Assembly: GCF_010119245.1 (NCBI RefSeq)
Contig: NZ_WNKG01000004.1
Coordinates: forward strand, 186,001 to 250,000
Origin: Cyclobacterium salsum
GTDB taxonomy: Bacteria > Bacteroidota > Bacteroidia > Cytophagales > Cyclobacteriaceae
DNA length: 64,000 nucleotides
Reading direction: 5' to 3'
Below the pieces are notes generated by a model. It was not told where the DNA came from and did no database searches. It saw only the letters and a list, made by a program, of their open reading frames with translations. Each line of letters starts with the position of its first letter. Within the stretch, counting starts at the first letter, position 1. The translations under genes and the position numbers were made by a program. Positions 46,473-56,417 of this stretch are shown piece by piece.

Positions 46473-46554
46473 TGCGCACGAAAGGATTCGAACCTTCACA
46501 CCCGAAGGCGCTGCCACCTGAAGACAGTGCGTCTACCAATTTCGCCACGTGCGC
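46473..46554 (-). tRNA. tRNA-Leu (anticodon CAG)
   Basis: The minus strand folds into a class II cloverleaf of 82 nt. The acceptor stem is GCGCACG/CGTGCGC, the D-arm contains TGGCGAAATTGGTAGACGCA, the anticodon loop is TTCAGGT (anticodon CAG, reads CUG), there is a long variable arm (GCCTTCGGGT), and the T-arm holds GGTTCGAATCC. The discriminator base is A, and CCA is not encoded. Confidence 0.93.
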
Positions 46555-46696
46555 ATGTGAATGCAAAAATGAAAAATAAATTGATTTTCCGCAATGAAAA
46601 AGGAATTTATTCCCGCTCTATCAGACCGTTTATTTTTTCATCCCTGCTATCAAACAAATCAACCCACTCAGAATCAATTCAATGCTTGCTTATTAG

Positions 46697-47662
46697 TTAC
46701 CTGGCAAATGGTAGTTGGTCAAATAATGATTTATCTACCTTAAAAACAGTCCCGTGCCGGCTATCCACCGGAAAGTTTATTCGGTTGGATATATCAATCC
46801 AGTTTTCCAAATCGGAGGACATCACGGCACCCATGTCCTTCTCTATGTATTTATCAAAATAAACCAACCAATAATCTCCCACTTTGGTGACCGTTGGACC
46901 TTCGGCCCAGTAATTGCCGGTAATAGGCACTCCGGCAGGACCATAAGGCCCCGTTAATTTTTCGCTTTTGGCTATTCTTATGTTTTTTCGGGGAGGTTCT
47001 CTTGTCTCGTCTTTAACAAAAAGCAGGTATTCCCCATCCACTTCCTGGATCGTCCCATCAATGACATTGAATCCCGGTTCGTAGAAAAGCTGGGTTTCGG
47101 AAAAGGTTTCAAAGTCTTTAGTAGTGACATAATATTGCCGGTGATTGTATCCGTCTTCCTCCTCAGATTGAGTTTCCGGGTAGAGGCCACTGATGGTGGT
47201 CGACCAGTAAATCAAATACAGGTCCTCTTTCTTATCATAAAACACTTCCGGAGCCCAGGTATTTCTGGCATTCGGCTCGTGCGCCATCACCGGAATAAAT
47301 TGCTGTTCCGACCAATGAACCAGATCATCCGAATAGGCATGCCCCAAGCCCTTTTCATTCCAACTAACCGTCCATACCATATGAAACCGCCCGTCTCTCC
47401 CTTTAACAATACAGGGATCCCGCATTAATTTATCCTCCCCCACTGTGGGGATTAGCAGTGAATTGCCCTTTTCAAGCGGCTTGAATTGGTATCCATCCAG
47501 CGAGTAGGCCAGGTGCAGGCCATCCTCTCCATTTCCAGTAAAATAGGAAAACATAAACACTTCCTGCTTCGCCTGATAAGCGGTGGAGCTGCAGGATGGA
47601 AGAAAAGCAACACAGCCCAGAATCAGGACAATGAGGGAAAGCCTTAAAAGAGTAAGCATCAT
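46697..47662 (-). CDS. Glycoside hydrolase family 43-like lipoprotein
   Basis: From the ATG at 47662 the protein has 321 residues, with a lipoprotein signal ending FLPSC and a five-bladed propeller. LMRDPCIVKGRDGRFHMVWTVSW holds the family RDP motif, and TWAPEVFYDKKEDLYLIYWST and YWAEGPTVTKVGDYWLVYF follow. GH43 enzymes remove arabinose, xylose or galactose. The catalytic Asp expected in the first blade is not clear (the N-terminus reads FMFSYFTGNGEDGLHLAYS), so an inactive or altered enzyme is possible. It is divergent from susC of locus 2. The earlier in-frame Met at 47707 would cross the candidate promoter. Confidence 0.8.
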   Translation of the reverse strand: MMLTLLRLSLIVLILGCVAFLPSCSSTAYQAKQEVFMFSYFTGNGEDGLHLAYSLDGYQFKPLEKGNSLLIPTVGEDKLMRDPCIVKGRDGRFHMVWTVSWNEKGLGHAYSDDLVHWSEQQFIPVMAHEPNARNTWAPEVFYDKKEDLYLIYWSTTISGLYPETQSEEEDGYNHRQYYVTTKDFETFSETQLFYEPGFNVIDGTIQEVDGEYLLFVKDETREPPRKNIRIAKSEKLTGPYGPAGVPITGNYWAEGPTVTKVGDYWLVYFDKYIEKDMGAVMSSDLENWIDISNRINFPVDSRHGTVFKVDKSLFDQLPFAR

Positions 47663-47695
47663 TTTATGTTTGGATTTGCTGGGAATAGCCAGAAA

Positions 47696-47703
47696 CAAAG
47701 ATA
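47696..47703 (-). promoter_or_regulatory. Candidate -7 element for the GH43-like gene
   Basis: The minus strand reads TATCTTTG (TAnnTTTG) 34 nt upstream of the ATG at 47662. This supports that start over the Met at 47707. Confidence 0.45.
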
Positions 47704-47987
47704 ACAAATAATTGGTCCCTGACTCCCGGCAGACACCTATTCATAATAACATGATAAAAATCAGTTGCCACCCATCTACAAATCAGCGCAGCTAATCCTT
47801 AAATCGCCCCTTTTATAAAATAGTATTGGGTAATAATAGCCTAAAACATCCCATAATATTCATAAGCAGGATAGTACAGGATAGAATATTTGTAAAAGGT
47901 ATGGAAATTTATATTAAAATATCACAGTACTAATTTAGTTTTAAAATTTAAATTTATTAAATCAATTAATCAATAAACCTAAAAGTT

Positions 47988-50900
47988 ATGGAAAAATTTT
48001 TCCTTGAAAAATTAAAGTACGGGATAGCCGTGTTCGCCTTTTCGCTGCTCATGATCGGCGGTCAGGCAATGGCCCAAGGGCAACGGACCGTGTCGGGGAC
48101 AGTCCTGTCTCAGGAAGATCAGGAATTAATTCCGGGTGTTTCTGTATTGGTAAAAGGTACTACCCGCGGAACCGTCACCGACATCGACGGTGAATTCAGC
48201 CTGGAAGCAGCAAATGGAGAAGTGTTGGTCGTCAGTTTTATCGGCTACGAGACCCAGGAAGTAACCGTCGAATCGGGAATGGACCAGATAGAAATTTTCC
48301 TCAACTCGTCCTTTTCTGATTTATCAGAGGTCGTGGTAGTAGGATACGGAACCCAGAAAAAATCCGATCTGACCGGAGCCGTTGGTTCCGTGAGTTCCGA
48401 AGCACTACAGGAGCGACCGTCTGCCTCATTAAATCAGGCACTGTCCGGAAGAATCCAAGGTGTGAATGTATCGGTAAATTCAGGACGTCCCGGAGGCCGG
48501 GCAAATATACGTATTCGAGGCAACACCTCAGTAAGTATCGCAAACGATCCCTTATATGTCATTGACGGGGTGATTATCCATGCAGCCGGTCTGGCTAATG
48601 GTAGTACGCCCATTGACTATATCAATCCCAATGACATTGCCTCTGTAGAAGTGCTAAAGGATGCTTCTGCTACCGCCATATATGGCGCAAGGGGAGCCAA
48701 TGGTGTCATATTGGTCACCACCAAAAGGGGTAGTACCTCCGGAGGAGTCATCACTTTTGACACGGATGTGAGTGTGGGAGTCCTCCCCAAAAAGATCCCC
48801 TTACTGAACTCCGAAGAGTTTTTGATGGTAGAGGATATCGCGTACCAAAATGCCCAGAAATACGACCCTTCAGGCTGGGAAAACGGCATTTACAGGGATC
48901 CTCAATTAAAAAGGACCGACCCACGTTTATTTGATGCCAACGGCAACCCCTTGCACGATACCGATTGGCAAGATGAGTCCTTCAGGCAGGCTGTCACCCA
49001 AAATTACCAATTGGGATTGACCGGTGGCAATGAAAAAGATTCCTATGGAATTTACGTAAACCACCGAAATGAGGAAGGCCTGATGCGTGGTTCTTACCTG
49101 AAGCGCTATGCCGGAAGGTTCGTTTTTGACAGCCAGATAAAAGATTGGCTAAAAGTGGGTGGTACGCTTAGTTATACGGATCAGAAAGAAAGCCAGGTAG
49201 ACCCCTTGGGCGCCGGAGGCATCATTGCCATGCGGCAGGTACTGGAAGCCTTACCCATTATCCCGGTCAAATACGATGATGGCAGTTGGGCCGGAAACGA
49301 AGATTACCCGGGCATGGAGGGTGGCAACAACCCGCTTCATGTAGTGGAAGACCGGGTGTACATGGTGAATACCCAAACCATGCTTGGAAATCTGTACGCA
49401 AACTTTAGCCTGGCACCCGGACTCGAAATGCGTTCTGTTTTGGCCACCAATATCATTAATCAGCGAGTCGACTATTACGGAGGTCGCATGCTTAACTACA
49501 TTGCCAGAAACCAACGGGGAGATGCGTCGGTCATGAACGACCGGTTGAATTCCTGGCAGTTCGAAAATTACCTGACTTACAATAAGGATATCGACGAAAA
49601 CCAATCGATAAACGCACTACTGGGGATATCCTGGCAGCATGTGGACCGATTTAACAGTACCGCCAGATCACAGGATTTTCAGGATGATTATTTCAAGTTT
49701 AACAACCTCGGTGCTGGAGCCAATGTATTCCAGACGCTTTCCGGCACCTCGGCCTATGGATTGAATTCCTATTTCGGAAGGTTTAATTATAACCTTAAGG
49801 AAAAATACCTGCTGACCTTTACCGGACGGATAGACGGTTCCTCCAAGTTTGGAGAGGCCAACCGATATGCCGTTTTTCCTTCCGCTGCGCTGGCCTGGAG
49901 AGTTTCGGAGGAAGATTTCCTTAAAGACAACAGCATCATTTCTAACCTAAAACTAAGAAGTAGTTACGGGGTGACAGGTAACTCTGAAATCCCAGCCTAC
50001 CAGGCACTTGCCGGTATGGGAAACTACACGGTGATTTTCAACAATTCCAGATCCATCGGTTTGGGTATCAACCGACTGGCGAACCCTGACCTGCGATGGG
50101 AAAAGACCTTCCAAACCGATATAGGCTTAGAACTTGGCTTATTCAATAATCGGCTCACGTTTGAATTGGACCTTTACCGCAAGCTGACTGAAGACATGTT
50201 GCTAAACGCTCCCGTACCATCCAGTAGTGGCTACACTCAGGTCACGCAAAACATTGGAAGTATGGAAAATAAAGGGGTGGAGTTTGCTTTGAATTCCGTA
50301 AACATGGTTAACAAAGATTTCCGATGGGATACCCACTTCAATATATCCAGAAACCAAAACGAGGTGTTGGAGCTAACAGGAGGCGCTGATATTTTCTCAG
50401 GATCCACCATCATCCGTGAAGGCGAGCCTGTGAGTTCATTCTTTGGGTTTGTCCATCAGGGAACCTGGGATACGGACGAAGCCGATCTGGCCGCTCAGTA
50501 TTTTAAATTACCGGGAGACATCAAGTACGAAGACGTGAATGGTGACGGAGCCATCAATGATAATGACCGGGTAATCATCGGCCAGGGTATTCCGAAGGGA
50601 TTCGGCACCCTGATGAATACCTTCCAATACAAAAACTTCGAACTGATGGTAGACCTTCAGTTCATGTATGGCAACCAGGTATTATGGAGAAGCAAGCACT
50701 CCGCAGAAGACCGGCAGGGAATTGCCAATAGTTTCCGAACGGTATTAAATGCCTGGACTCCGGACAATCAAAACACGAATATCGCACAATTGAGGCCCCT
50801 GACTGCTGGATACAACACCTTTAATGATTCGGACAGGGCACAGGATGGATCCTTTCTACGAGGTCGAAACCTGCTATTTGCCTATACGTTCGAGCCGGAT

Positions 50901-51089
50901 TTGATTCAACGGATCAAATTAAACCGACTTAGAGCCTTCGTATCGGTACAGAATTTCTTCCTGAGCACCAAATTCCAGGGATATGACCCCGAGGTTTCCA
51001 CCTCCGGATCGCCTTTTGACCAGGGAGTCGATCTGTATTCCTACCCGAAACCAAGGGTATTTATGCTGGGGGTAAACATCGCTCTGTAA
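47988..51089 (+). CDS. SusC/RagA family TonB-linked outer-membrane transporter (locus 2)
   Basis: The 1033-residue protein has a signal peptide (to AMAQ, about residue 27), a carboxypeptidase-regulatory-like domain (about 33-105; VSGTVLSQEDQELIPGVSVLVKGTTRGTVTDIDG), the EVVVVGYGTQKKSDLTGAVGSV box (about 114), a plug with VEVLKDASATAIYGARGANGVI, and a barrel ending in PRVFMLGVNIAL. It imports a glycan or oligosaccharide with its SusD partner. Unlike the locus-1 copy, its N-terminus has normal length. It has 280 bp of AT-rich leader shared with the divergent GH43-like gene. Confidence 0.95.
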   Translation: MEKFFLEKLKYGIAVFAFSLLMIGGQAMAQGQRTVSGTVLSQEDQELIPGVSVLVKGTTRGTVTDIDGEFSLEAANGEVLVVSFIGYETQEVTVESGMDQIEIFLNSSFSDLSEVVVVGYGTQKKSDLTGAVGSVSSEALQERPSASLNQALSGRIQGVNVSVNSGRPGGRANIRIRGNTSVSIANDPLYVIDGVIIHAAGLANGSTPIDYINPNDIASVEVLKDASATAIYGARGANGVILVTTKRGSTSGGVITFDTDVSVGVLPKKIPLLNSEEFLMVEDIAYQNAQKYDPSGWENGIYRDPQLKRTDPRLFDANGNPLHDTDWQDESFRQAVTQNYQLGLTGGNEKDSYGIYVNHRNEEGLMRGSYLKRYAGRFVFDSQIKDWLKVGGTLSYTDQKESQVDPLGAGGIIAMRQVLEALPIIPVKYDDGSWAGNEDYPGMEGGNNPLHVVEDRVYMVNTQTMLGNLYANFSLAPGLEMRSVLATNIINQRVDYYGGRMLNYIARNQRGDASVMNDRLNSWQFENYLTYNKDIDENQSINALLGISWQHVDRFNSTARSQDFQDDYFKFNNLGAGANVFQTLSGTSAYGLNSYFGRFNYNLKEKYLLTFTGRIDGSSKFGEANRYAVFPSAALAWRVSEEDFLKDNSIISNLKLRSSYGVTGNSEIPAYQALAGMGNYTVIFNNSRSIGLGINRLANPDLRWEKTFQTDIGLELGLFNNRLTFELDLYRKLTEDMLLNAPVPSSSGYTQVTQNIGSMENKGVEFALNSVNMVNKDFRWDTHFNISRNQNEVLELTGGADIFSGSTIIREGEPVSSFFGFVHQGTWDTDEADLAAQYFKLPGDIKYEDVNGDGAINDNDRVIIGQGIPKGFGTLMNTFQYKNFELMVDLQFMYGNQVLWRSKHSAEDRQGIANSFRTVLNAWTPDNQNTNIAQLRPLTAGYNTFNDSDRAQDGSFLRGRNLLFAYTFEPDLIQRIKLNRLRAFVSVQNFFLSTKFQGYDPEVSTSGSPFDQGVDLYSYPKPRVFMLGVNIAL

Positions 51090-51099
51090 AACGTAACGC

Positions 51100-52623
51100 T
51101 TGAAAAAAATGAAAATCATGAAAAAATATATCATAAAACTTAGCCGGGTATGTATCATCGGCTTTCTGATACTCACGGCCTGGGGATGTAACGAGTTTCT
51201 GGAAGAAACCGACAAATCCAATTTCACCCTTGAAAACTATTTTACCCGCCCCGAACATGCCACCAGCGTGGTGAATTCGATTTACCAAAGCCTGCAGCCA
51301 GTCATGCAAAGTGGTTTCGGCGGAGGTCCGTGGATGATGCTGGAATTTGCCACTGGACTGGCCAATACCGAATTGGGACAGGCTCAAAACAGCCTCTTTG
51401 TTCGTAACCTGATCAATAACTCGGACAACGGCTACGGCCAAACTTACTGGACCAGTTCGTATAGGGGAATTGCCAATGCCAATCTGGCGATTGAGAAAAT
51501 ACCGGAAATAGACATGGACAATGCGGACCAGAATCAATTACTGGGTGAGGCTCGATTTTTCAGGGCCTACTATTACTTCAATTTGATTCGGATTTTCGGA
51601 AATATTCCATTGATTACCACCTCCATTGACCTGACCAGCCCGGAACTTTATCCGGAACCGGCAAGTACAGAGGCCGTTTACAACCAGATTGTTGCGGACC
51701 TGGAAGTGGCGGAGAATTCAGGCTTGCCCTGGAGGAATGTAAGCGGCAGGGTTTCTATGGGGGCTGTTAAATCGCTCTTTGCCAGCGTGTACCTGACCAT
51801 GGCGGGATACCCGCTTCAGGGTGGCGATCAGTATTACCAACTTGCCGCAGACAAGGCCGATGATGTCATCCAGTCAGGTGTCTTTGGCCTTTTTGACGAT
51901 TACAGCAAGCTGCATTCGGTAGAAGATAAAAATCTGGGGGAGCACATTTTCATGACCCAGTATGCTGCCTTTACGGTACCCTCCTCCTGGCAGGTTTCCA
52001 TCATCCCCTACAATAGGGGTATTTCTGCCTATAGCGCAGAAACAGGTGGAATATTTGCCAATCAGGAATTTGTCGAATCCTTTGAAGCCGGAGACAAAAG
52101 AGCCGAGGAAAAGGAGTTTTTCTACACGGAGTACAGTCTGGAATCTGACAGAAACACGATCATGGAGTTGGGAGACTATTACATCTGGAAGCATTTTGAC
52201 GAAGAGGCACAGCTCAATACGACTAGCAGCGGCCTCAATTGGCCCATTTACCGCTTTGCTGAGATTCTCCTGATTTATGCGGAAGCCATGAATGAGGTGG
52301 ACGGCCCCACCGCAGAAGCCTATGATGCCGTTAACAGCATTCGTGAAAGAGCCAATCTTCCCGACCTGGAAAACTTAAGTCAGGACCAGTTCAGAGAAGC
52401 TATATGGAGAGAAAAATGGGTGGAACTTTGCTTTGAAAATAAAACATGGTATGACATGGTGCGCTTAAGAAAGGCTTTTAATGTTGAAACGCTTCAATTT
52501 GAGGATTACGTAGGACATGAGTTTTCCTATGGACCAACGCTTCGGGAAAGGGAGCTGCTTTTCCCCATTCCTACAGCAGAGATCAGAAATAATGATAAGC
52601 TGACTCAGAATCAGGGATATTAA
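51100..52623 (+). CDS. SusD/RagB family surface lipoprotein (locus 2)
   Basis: The 507-residue protein has a lipoprotein signal (FLILTAWGC, Cys about 30) followed by NEFLEETDKSNFTLENYF, TPR-like helices (LLGEARFFRAYYYFNLIRIFGNIPL) and the C-terminal family segments RFAEILLIYAEAMNEV, AYDAVNSIRERANLPDL and REKWVELCFENKTWYDMVRLRKA. It binds the ligand over the SusC barrel at the cell surface. It lies only 10 bp after susC, so the pair is clearly one operon. Normal family length. Confidence 0.95.
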   Translation: MKKMKIMKKYIIKLSRVCIIGFLILTAWGCNEFLEETDKSNFTLENYFTRPEHATSVVNSIYQSLQPVMQSGFGGGPWMMLEFATGLANTELGQAQNSLFVRNLINNSDNGYGQTYWTSSYRGIANANLAIEKIPEIDMDNADQNQLLGEARFFRAYYYFNLIRIFGNIPLITTSIDLTSPELYPEPASTEAVYNQIVADLEVAENSGLPWRNVSGRVSMGAVKSLFASVYLTMAGYPLQGGDQYYQLAADKADDVIQSGVFGLFDDYSKLHSVEDKNLGEHIFMTQYAAFTVPSSWQVSIIPYNRGISAYSAETGGIFANQEFVESFEAGDKRAEEKEFFYTEYSLESDRNTIMELGDYYIWKHFDEEAQLNTTSSGLNWPIYRFAEILLIYAEAMNEVDGPTAEAYDAVNSIRERANLPDLENLSQDQFREAIWREKWVELCFENKTWYDMVRLRKAFNVETLQFEDYVGHEFSYGPTLRERELLFPIPTAEIRNNDKLTQNQGY

Positions 52624-52650
52624 ACCACAGCTTAGAAATAGATGAATTAC

Positions 52651-52694
52651 AAAGGGGCGAAACGGGCAACAAAAACCCGGTTTGCCCCTTTTAT
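52651..52694 (+). terminator. Terminator after susCD locus 2
   Basis: AAAGGGGC pairs with GCCCCTTT as the outer stem and CGGG with CCCG inside, followed by a T-run. It lies 27 bp after the SusD stop and separates susCD from the ThuA-like gene. Confidence 0.8.
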
Positions 52695-52781
52695 CCTATA
52701 TTAGCACATTAGATCCCCTTTCATTAGGGAATGTTCCAAACAATTTGCTTAATTTAAATCTCCAAACAACTTATTTCCCAG

Positions 52782-53822
52782 ATGAAAGCACCGCGTGAAA
52801 TCACCTCTACCAACACTCTTCTAAAACTGGCATTACTGATTATTTTTGCCTTTAGCAGTAGTCTCTCCATCGCCCAGCAGGAAAAATTGATGCTTCACTT
52901 TGAAGGCGGGAATGGCCCCGGTAATGGGAAGAACATCGTATTGATTGCCGGAGATGATGAATACCGCTCGGAAGAAGGACTTCCGATGCTGGCTAAAATT
53001 CTTTCCACCCATCATGGTTTTAACACCACCGTCCTTTTTCCCATCAATCCGGAAAACAACGAGGTAGTCCCCAACTATAAGAGCAACATACCTGGGATGG
53101 AAGCGCTGGAAGATGCCGATCTGGCCATCATTCTACTACGTTTTCGAGAGCTACCGGATGAACAGATGCGTTATTTTGATGAATTTCTCAAAGCTGGCAA
53201 ACCACTGCTGGCACTTCGCACTTCTACCCATGCCTTCAATTACGGCAACGAAAGCACGAGTCCCTATGCGAAGTACCATTGGCAAAGCAAATCTCCCGGC
53301 TGGGAGAAAGGGTTTGGAAGGAAAATTCTAGGAGAAACCTGGGTGGCTCACCATGGGCATCATGCGGAAGAAGGAACCCGGGCCTTGCTAGACGGCATTC
53401 AGGCCGCAGCCAAAAACCCAATATTAAACGGGGTAAAAGACATTTGGGCGGCTTCTGATGTGTATACCGTCACGAATATTGGCGAAGATGCCACTGTATT
53501 AATTCACGGCGCTTCTACCTCAGGAATGACCCCTGAATCCCCCATCAACTGGGAGAAGTCCCTCATGCCGGTTGCCTGGACGAAATCCTATGCCCTGGAA
53601 GGAGGAAAAATGGGGAGGGTTTTTGCCAGCACCATGGGGGCATCGGTAGATTTGCTTAGTGAAGATTTACGGAGGTTAATTGTAAATGCCACCTATTGGG
53701 GTCTGGATATGGAACCGCAAATTCCGGAAAAAGCAAATGTGTCCATCGTAGGAACCTACGAACCTACCATGTTCGGATTTGATAATTTCCAAGAGGGAAT
53801 GAAAGTATCCGATTTTGAATAG
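52782..53822 (+). CDS. ThuA-like domain secreted protein
   Basis: The 346-residue protein has a signal peptide (cleaved near LSIAQ) and a ThuA-like glutamine-amidotransferase fold: NIVLIAGDDEYRSEEGLPMLAKIL, LEDADLAIILLRFRELP and KPLLALRTSTHAFNYGN. The 'THAF' motif replaces a class I amidotransferase nucleophile, as in this family. ThuA is tied to trehalose or disaccharide use in rhizobia, and domains of this type travel with Gfo/Idh/MocA and DUF1080 genes. First gene of a six-gene run after susCD. Confidence 0.83.
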   Translation: MKAPREITSTNTLLKLALLIIFAFSSSLSIAQQEKLMLHFEGGNGPGNGKNIVLIAGDDEYRSEEGLPMLAKILSTHHGFNTTVLFPINPENNEVVPNYKSNIPGMEALEDADLAIILLRFRELPDEQMRYFDEFLKAGKPLLALRTSTHAFNYGNESTSPYAKYHWQSKSPGWEKGFGRKILGETWVAHHGHHAEEGTRALLDGIQAAAKNPILNGVKDIWAASDVYTVTNIGEDATVLIHGASTSGMTPESPINWEKSLMPVAWTKSYALEGGKMGRVFASTMGASVDLLSEDLRRLIVNATYWGLDMEPQIPEKANVSIVGTYEPTMFGFDNFQEGMKVSDFE

Positions 53823-53867
53823 TATAGATAGAACCTGGTTTTTTTTACCCATTATTAACAACACATC

Positions 53868-54719
53868 ATGAATAAAATTGGATTTAACGTACTAGCCTGG
53901 TCTGCAGTCGTTTCAGATGATTTAAAGCCCATTATTGAGCGATTAAAAACCATCGGATATGACGGAGTAGAATTTTTTGTGGGATCTCCTGACGAAAAAG
54001 CGTATCAGGAAATCGGAAAGTTTGCCCGCCAGACCGGCCTGGAAACGACCACAGTCTTCGTGTTGGGCCCCGATGAAAACCCAATAGACCCGGATGCCAA
54101 GGTCAGGGGCAAGGCACTGGAAAAAATTAAATGGACCATCGACCGCTCCCACGATCTGGGAGCCAAGGTTATCTGTGGCCCCTTCCACTCCGCCTTTTCC
54201 ACCTTTGCGCAGCGATCCCCGACAGCGGACGAATACAATTGGAGTGCCGAAGTTTTACACCAGGCAGGAGACCATGCCCGGCAGGCAGGCATCACCCTTA
54301 CTCCGGAAGCGCTTAACCGGTTTGAATGCTACCTTTGCAACACCATGGACCAACTAATACAGTTGGTTAGAAAAGTAGACCATCCCAATGTGAAAGCCAT
54401 GTTTGATACGCATCATGCTAACATTGAGGAGAAAAAACTGGGCGAAGCCCTTCGAAAAGTAGCACCCTACCTGGGTCATGTGCATATCAGTGAGAATGAC
54501 CGGGGAACACCCGGATCCGGCCATGTGCCCTGGGACGACACCTTTTCTACCCTGGCCGAAATCAACTTTGGGGGCTGGCTGACCATTGAAGGTTTTACCA
54601 GAAATGATCCCGATTTCGCCAATTCCATCGGTGTCTGGAGGGAGTTCTCGCAGCCCTGGGAAATGGCCGAAAACGGTTACCGTTTTATTAAGGAAATGGG
54701 AGAAAAACACGGATTATAA
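53868..54719 (+). CDS. Ketose 3-epimerase-like TIM-barrel enzyme
   Basis: The 283-residue cytosolic protein (no signal) resembles the D-tagatose/D-psicose 3-epimerase family. The metal-ligand and substrate segments are ITLTPEALNRFECYLCNTM (Glu, about 145), AMFDTHHANIEEK (Asp and His), GHVHISENDRGTPGSGHVPWDD (His/Glu/Arg) and WLTIEGF (Glu). The two catalytic glutamates of the family are in place. It probably interconverts ketoses or a related keto-sugar; the exact sugar is unknown. It lies 45 bp after the ThuA-like gene. Confidence 0.85.
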   Translation: MNKIGFNVLAWSAVVSDDLKPIIERLKTIGYDGVEFFVGSPDEKAYQEIGKFARQTGLETTTVFVLGPDENPIDPDAKVRGKALEKIKWTIDRSHDLGAKVICGPFHSAFSTFAQRSPTADEYNWSAEVLHQAGDHARQAGITLTPEALNRFECYLCNTMDQLIQLVRKVDHPNVKAMFDTHHANIEEKKLGEALRKVAPYLGHVHISENDRGTPGSGHVPWDDTFSTLAEINFGGWLTIEGFTRNDPDFANSIGVWREFSQPWEMAENGYRFIKEMGEKHGL

Positions 54720-54777
54720 CCCATTTTTCACAGCCGAAATAAGAATCTTTTACCAAAACCTTAAACCAATACCTAAA

Positions 54778-55602
54778 ATGAATACCTTACCTTTTCGCTT
54801 CGGAGCCGAGGTCTACACCTGGTTTATGAGCAATAATGGGGAAACCTACAAAGGCCAGTTGGGCCATATGATCGAGGTGATCTCCAAAGCTGGCTTTACC
54901 GGAATACAGCCCATTTTTACCTGGATGGGGCCTTTAGCGGATGCCAATCTGTTGGAAAAAAAACTCAAGGAGCAAAACATAGAACTGGCAGCCGTCGCTC
55001 TCGCCCTGGATTGGAATGGGACCGAAGAGACTGAGGAAGAAAAAAAGATCGCTGACGAGGCTATTAAGCTATTGTCAAAATTTCCAGGATCGGTACTCTG
55101 TACCGTTCAGATCCCCACTGGTCGACACGACCTGGTACAGCGAAGAAAAAACCTCGTCAATATTGTGAACACCGTTTCTTCCCGAGCAACTGATCAGGGG
55201 GTAATCAGCAGCTTTCATCCTAATTCTCCTCATAGTTCCATCACCCGAACAGAGGAAGATTATCAGGTCATTCTGGAAAGCCTGGACCCCAAGGTAACCG
55301 GCTGGTGCCCCGATGTGGGGCATATTATCAATGGAGGCATGGATCCGCTGGCCAAGATGAAAGAATATAGGTCCCTGATCAATCACGTGCATTACAAAGA
55401 TTGGGATGGAAATCCGGAATTCACCCTTATGGGGAATGGAAAAGTAGATTTTACCAGCATAACTCAATGGCTGAAAGACGAGCAGTTTAATGGCTGGATT
55501 ATCTGTGAAGATGAGGGGCAGGAAGCCTTAAAAGATCCTGATTTTGTAACCCTCCACGATGGAAAATGGGTTCATGAGTCATTAATCCCTAGCTTAAAAT
55601 AG
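54778..55602 (+). CDS. Inosose dehydratase/isomerase-like TIM-barrel enzyme
   Basis: From the ATG at 54778 the protein has 274 residues and starts MNTLPFRFGAEVYTWFMSNN. It has an AP-endonuclease-2-type barrel with metal-site segments GVISSFHPNSPHSS (His), CPDVGHIINGG (Asp/His), INHVHYKDWDG (His) and WIICEDEGQEA (Glu), as in IolE and related hydratases and epimerases. The frame is open to 54586, inside the previous gene; that extension is rejected. The reaction is unknown. It is followed directly by the hydrolase gene (TAG then ATG). Confidence 0.85.
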   Translation: MNTLPFRFGAEVYTWFMSNNGETYKGQLGHMIEVISKAGFTGIQPIFTWMGPLADANLLEKKLKEQNIELAAVALALDWNGTEETEEEKKIADEAIKLLSKFPGSVLCTVQIPTGRHDLVQRRKNLVNIVNTVSSRATDQGVISSFHPNSPHSSITRTEEDYQVILESLDPKVTGWCPDVGHIINGGMDPLAKMKEYRSLINHVHYKDWDGNPEFTLMGNGKVDFTSITQWLKDEQFNGWIICEDEGQEALKDPDFVTLHDGKWVHESLIPSLK

Positions 55603-56409
55603 ATGATGTCAGTGGTACAAAGTAATGGAATTAACCTCCACTATGAGGAGAGGGGATCCGGCGATCCGCTATTATTAATCATGGGCATTACTGCCCCTGG
55701 GGCTGTGTGGGAAAAACACGTGGCGTATTGGGAAAAAAGCTTTCGATGCATTTTGGTTGACAACCGGGGAGTGGGATTATCCGACAAACCTCCGGGGCCC
55801 TACAGTTCGGCACAAATGGCCGATGACTGTGCGGGTTTGTTGAAACACCTGGGCCTTTCGGATGTACGGGTGGTGGGTGTCTCCATGGGTAGCATCATCG
55901 CCCAGCAGTTGGCCATTCGGCACTCAGAGCTGGTAAGATCGCTTGTTCTTATGTGTCCCTGGGCCAGATGTGACCGCAAGGCGAAGGACATTTTCAGACA
56001 CATGATGGACTGCAAAGCCCGGCTTAGGCCGGAGGAGTTTAGCCTCTACGTACAACTGTTGATTTTTTCCAAAGCCAGCTTTGATGACGACTCAAATTAC
56101 GAGGACATGGTAGCCGATCGGGAAAATGCGGCGTTGGATCCTACTCCCCAACCGCTGGTTGGCCTGGAAGGACAGGCGGAAGCCTGCATACACCACCAGG
56201 TGCTGGACCTGCTCCCAGACATACAGCAGCCTACCTTTGTACTGGGTGGTGAGGTGGATGCCTTTACTCCTCAGTGGATGACCCGGGAGGTTGCCGGAGC
56301 CATTCCCAATTCCCAATTACACATCTACCCCGGAAGCGGACATGCCTTCCATTGGGAAAATCTGGAGGATTTTAATAACCGGGTCAACCAATGGTTGCTG
56401 GAAAATTAA
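55603..56409 (+). CDS. Alpha/beta hydrolase
   Basis: The 268-residue protein has a complete catalytic triad: the nucleophile elbow VVGVSMGSIIAQ (Ser, about 98), GGEVDAFTP (Asp, about 215) and GSGHAFHWEN (His, about 245). The oxyanion strand is LLLIMGITAPG. It has no signal peptide. Members cleave esters, lactones or C-C bonds. Position directly after the TIM-barrel gene, with no gap, suggests it acts on the same intermediate, for instance a lactone or ester. That is inference. Confidence 0.85.
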   Translation: MMSVVQSNGINLHYEERGSGDPLLLIMGITAPGAVWEKHVAYWEKSFRCILVDNRGVGLSDKPPGPYSSAQMADDCAGLLKHLGLSDVRVVGVSMGSIIAQQLAIRHSELVRSLVLMCPWARCDRKAKDIFRHMMDCKARLRPEEFSLYVQLLIFSKASFDDDSNYEDMVADRENAALDPTPQPLVGLEGQAEACIHHQVLDLLPDIQQPTFVLGGEVDAFTPQWMTREVAGAIPNSQLHIYPGSGHAFHWENLEDFNNRVNQWLLEN

Positions 56410-56417
56410 AATCGAAT

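Noticed and set aside
46471-46862. 130-codon plus frame crossing the tRNA-Leu gene
   Set aside because: It reads through a complete tRNA and the end of the GH43-like gene.
54586-54777. N-terminal extension of the IolE-like protein
   Set aside because: It would lie inside the preceding epimerase-like gene; the ATG at 54778 gives the normal family start.
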